64,000 nucleotides of DNA from the NCBI RefSeq assembly GCF_022581195.2, contig NC_061467.1, positions 9,176,001 through 9,240,000 of the forward strand, read 5' to 3'. A model generated the notes under the pieces. That model made no database searches. It saw nothing but the letters and a program-made list of their open reading frames with translations, and was not told the origin of the DNA. The DNA is from Helicoverpa zea (taxonomy: Eukaryota > Arthropoda > Insecta > Lepidoptera > Noctuidae). How positions within the stretch are numbered: position 1 is the stretch's first letter; each line of letters begins with the position of its first letter. The position numbers and the translations under genes are program-made. Positions 63,324 through 64,000 of this stretch are shown here, in pieces.

Positions 63324-63692
63324 AATCCCACCCAAAACAAAAATGTGAAAGACTGCGAAGTTCGATAATATGGGAATGCTTCGCCTATAAAAGAAGTGAG
63401 ATCTGAATAAGTACCAAGTTCCATACACATACTTCAGTTAAAAATAGTTACTTTTTAATGATGTTACTTGGCAAGTTTTAATAGAAAATTAAATACTTGA
63501 TTCATTGCGTTTAGTAGGTTTATAACAAGGTGTATGAAAACTTTCCAAGTAACATCATTAAAAAGTAACTATTTTTAACTGAGGTATGTGTATGGAACTT
63601 GGTACTTATTCAGATCTCACTTCTTTTATAGGCGAAGCATTCCCATATTATCGAACTTGGCAGTCTTTCACATTTTTGTTTTGGGTGGGATT
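63324..63692. mobile_element. Foldback element with 148-bp inverted repeats
   Basis: Arms 63324-63471 and 63545-63692 are complementary with about two mismatches (GACTGCGAAG against GACTGCCAAG; ACATACTTCAG against ACATACCTCAG); loop about 73 bp. No open frame. Confidence 0.85.
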
Positions 63693-63835
63693 CAAATCTA
63701 CTTAAACTCATTACGTATGAATTGCACGAAAATCTTACGATCCTATGTGAAATGAGCAAGATTTTCAGACCTCTATTTGAAACCACGGATTAAAATTAAT
63801 AGTCTTACCAAGTACTGTAAGTATCTGTGGTCTTA

Positions 63836-64000
63836 CCGTCAGTTGCACAAAGCTCCATTACAGTTAAAGCTTTTTAAATCTATTGCTGACTCTTTCTTTG
63901 TCAACAAGTTCAAAAGTGTCAGCAATAGATTTAATGAAGTTTGAACTATAACGCTAGAGCTATAGAGCTATAGAGCTATAGAGCTTTGTGCAACTGACGG
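63836..64000. mobile_element. MITE with CCGTCAGTTGCACAAAGCTC ends, at the window edge
   Basis: Left CCGTCAGTTGCACAAAGCTC and right GAGCTTTGTGCAACTGACGG are inverted; internal AATCTATTGCTGAC and GTCAGCAATAGATT also pair. Near the right end GAGCTATA is repeated four times. The outer right flank is outside the window, so the target duplication cannot be read. Confidence 0.8.

Overview
The window is eukaryotic and almost certainly from a moth or butterfly. Coding exons are short and GC-richer than their AT-rich surroundings, are bounded by GT/AG sites with continuous reading phases, and sit in introns packed with short interspersed repeats, MITEs and non-LTR fragments of the kinds common in Lepidoptera. 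Most long open frames are not genes; the real content is two split host genes, one virus-derived reading frame and one intact LTR retrotransposon.

Region 1 (about 1-14,450, + strand) is the 3' half of a Ptpmeg gene (FERM-PDZ tyrosine phosphatase, PTPN3/PTPN4 family). Ten exons encode the end of the FERM domain, a linker, one PDZ domain and a complete catalytic domain with WPD loop and HCSAGVGRTGA signature; the stop codon is at 11028-11030. The first phosphatase exon is present three times in tandem, separated by CA/CTCACA microsatellites. Two further fragments of this gene's exons are duplicated in its introns. A long AT-rich stretch after the stop, containing two MITEs, is probably 3' UTR.

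Region 2 (about 15,139-23,000, genes on the - strand) is an insertion-rich block. It holds a MITE (15,139-15,533); an intact 871-codon frame ending in a superfamily 1 viral helicase of the plant-virus/insect-virus (virga/nege-like) type, that is, an endogenous viral element (15,648-18,263); and, 280 bp upstream of it in the same orientation, a 4,454-bp Ty3/Gypsy element of CsRn1/Kabuki type with 214-bp LTRs that look identical, a CTAG target duplication, a tRNA-Trp-type primer site, gag, and pol in the -1 frame with a GGGAAAT slippery site.

Region 3 (about 23,000-64,000, + strand gene) carries the 5' part of a single-pass membrane receptor. Candidate signal-peptide first exons lie at 32,461, 35,890 and 45,427. 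Common exons at 45,598, 50,831, 51,632, 55,260, 56,448, 57,200 and 58,032 encode two fibronectin-III-like domains, a transmembrane segment and the start of a cytoplasmic tail. The gene continues past the window; a Torso-like receptor tyrosine kinase is the best guess but is unproven. The intron at 51,777-55,259 holds a 2.6-kb minisatellite of about 100 copies of a 25-bp unit with no stop codons over long distances on the sense strand. The last intron holds three palindromic elements, including an apparently perfect 176-bp inverted repeat. Stretches not listed are AT-rich intronic or intergenic DNA in which I see nothing definite.
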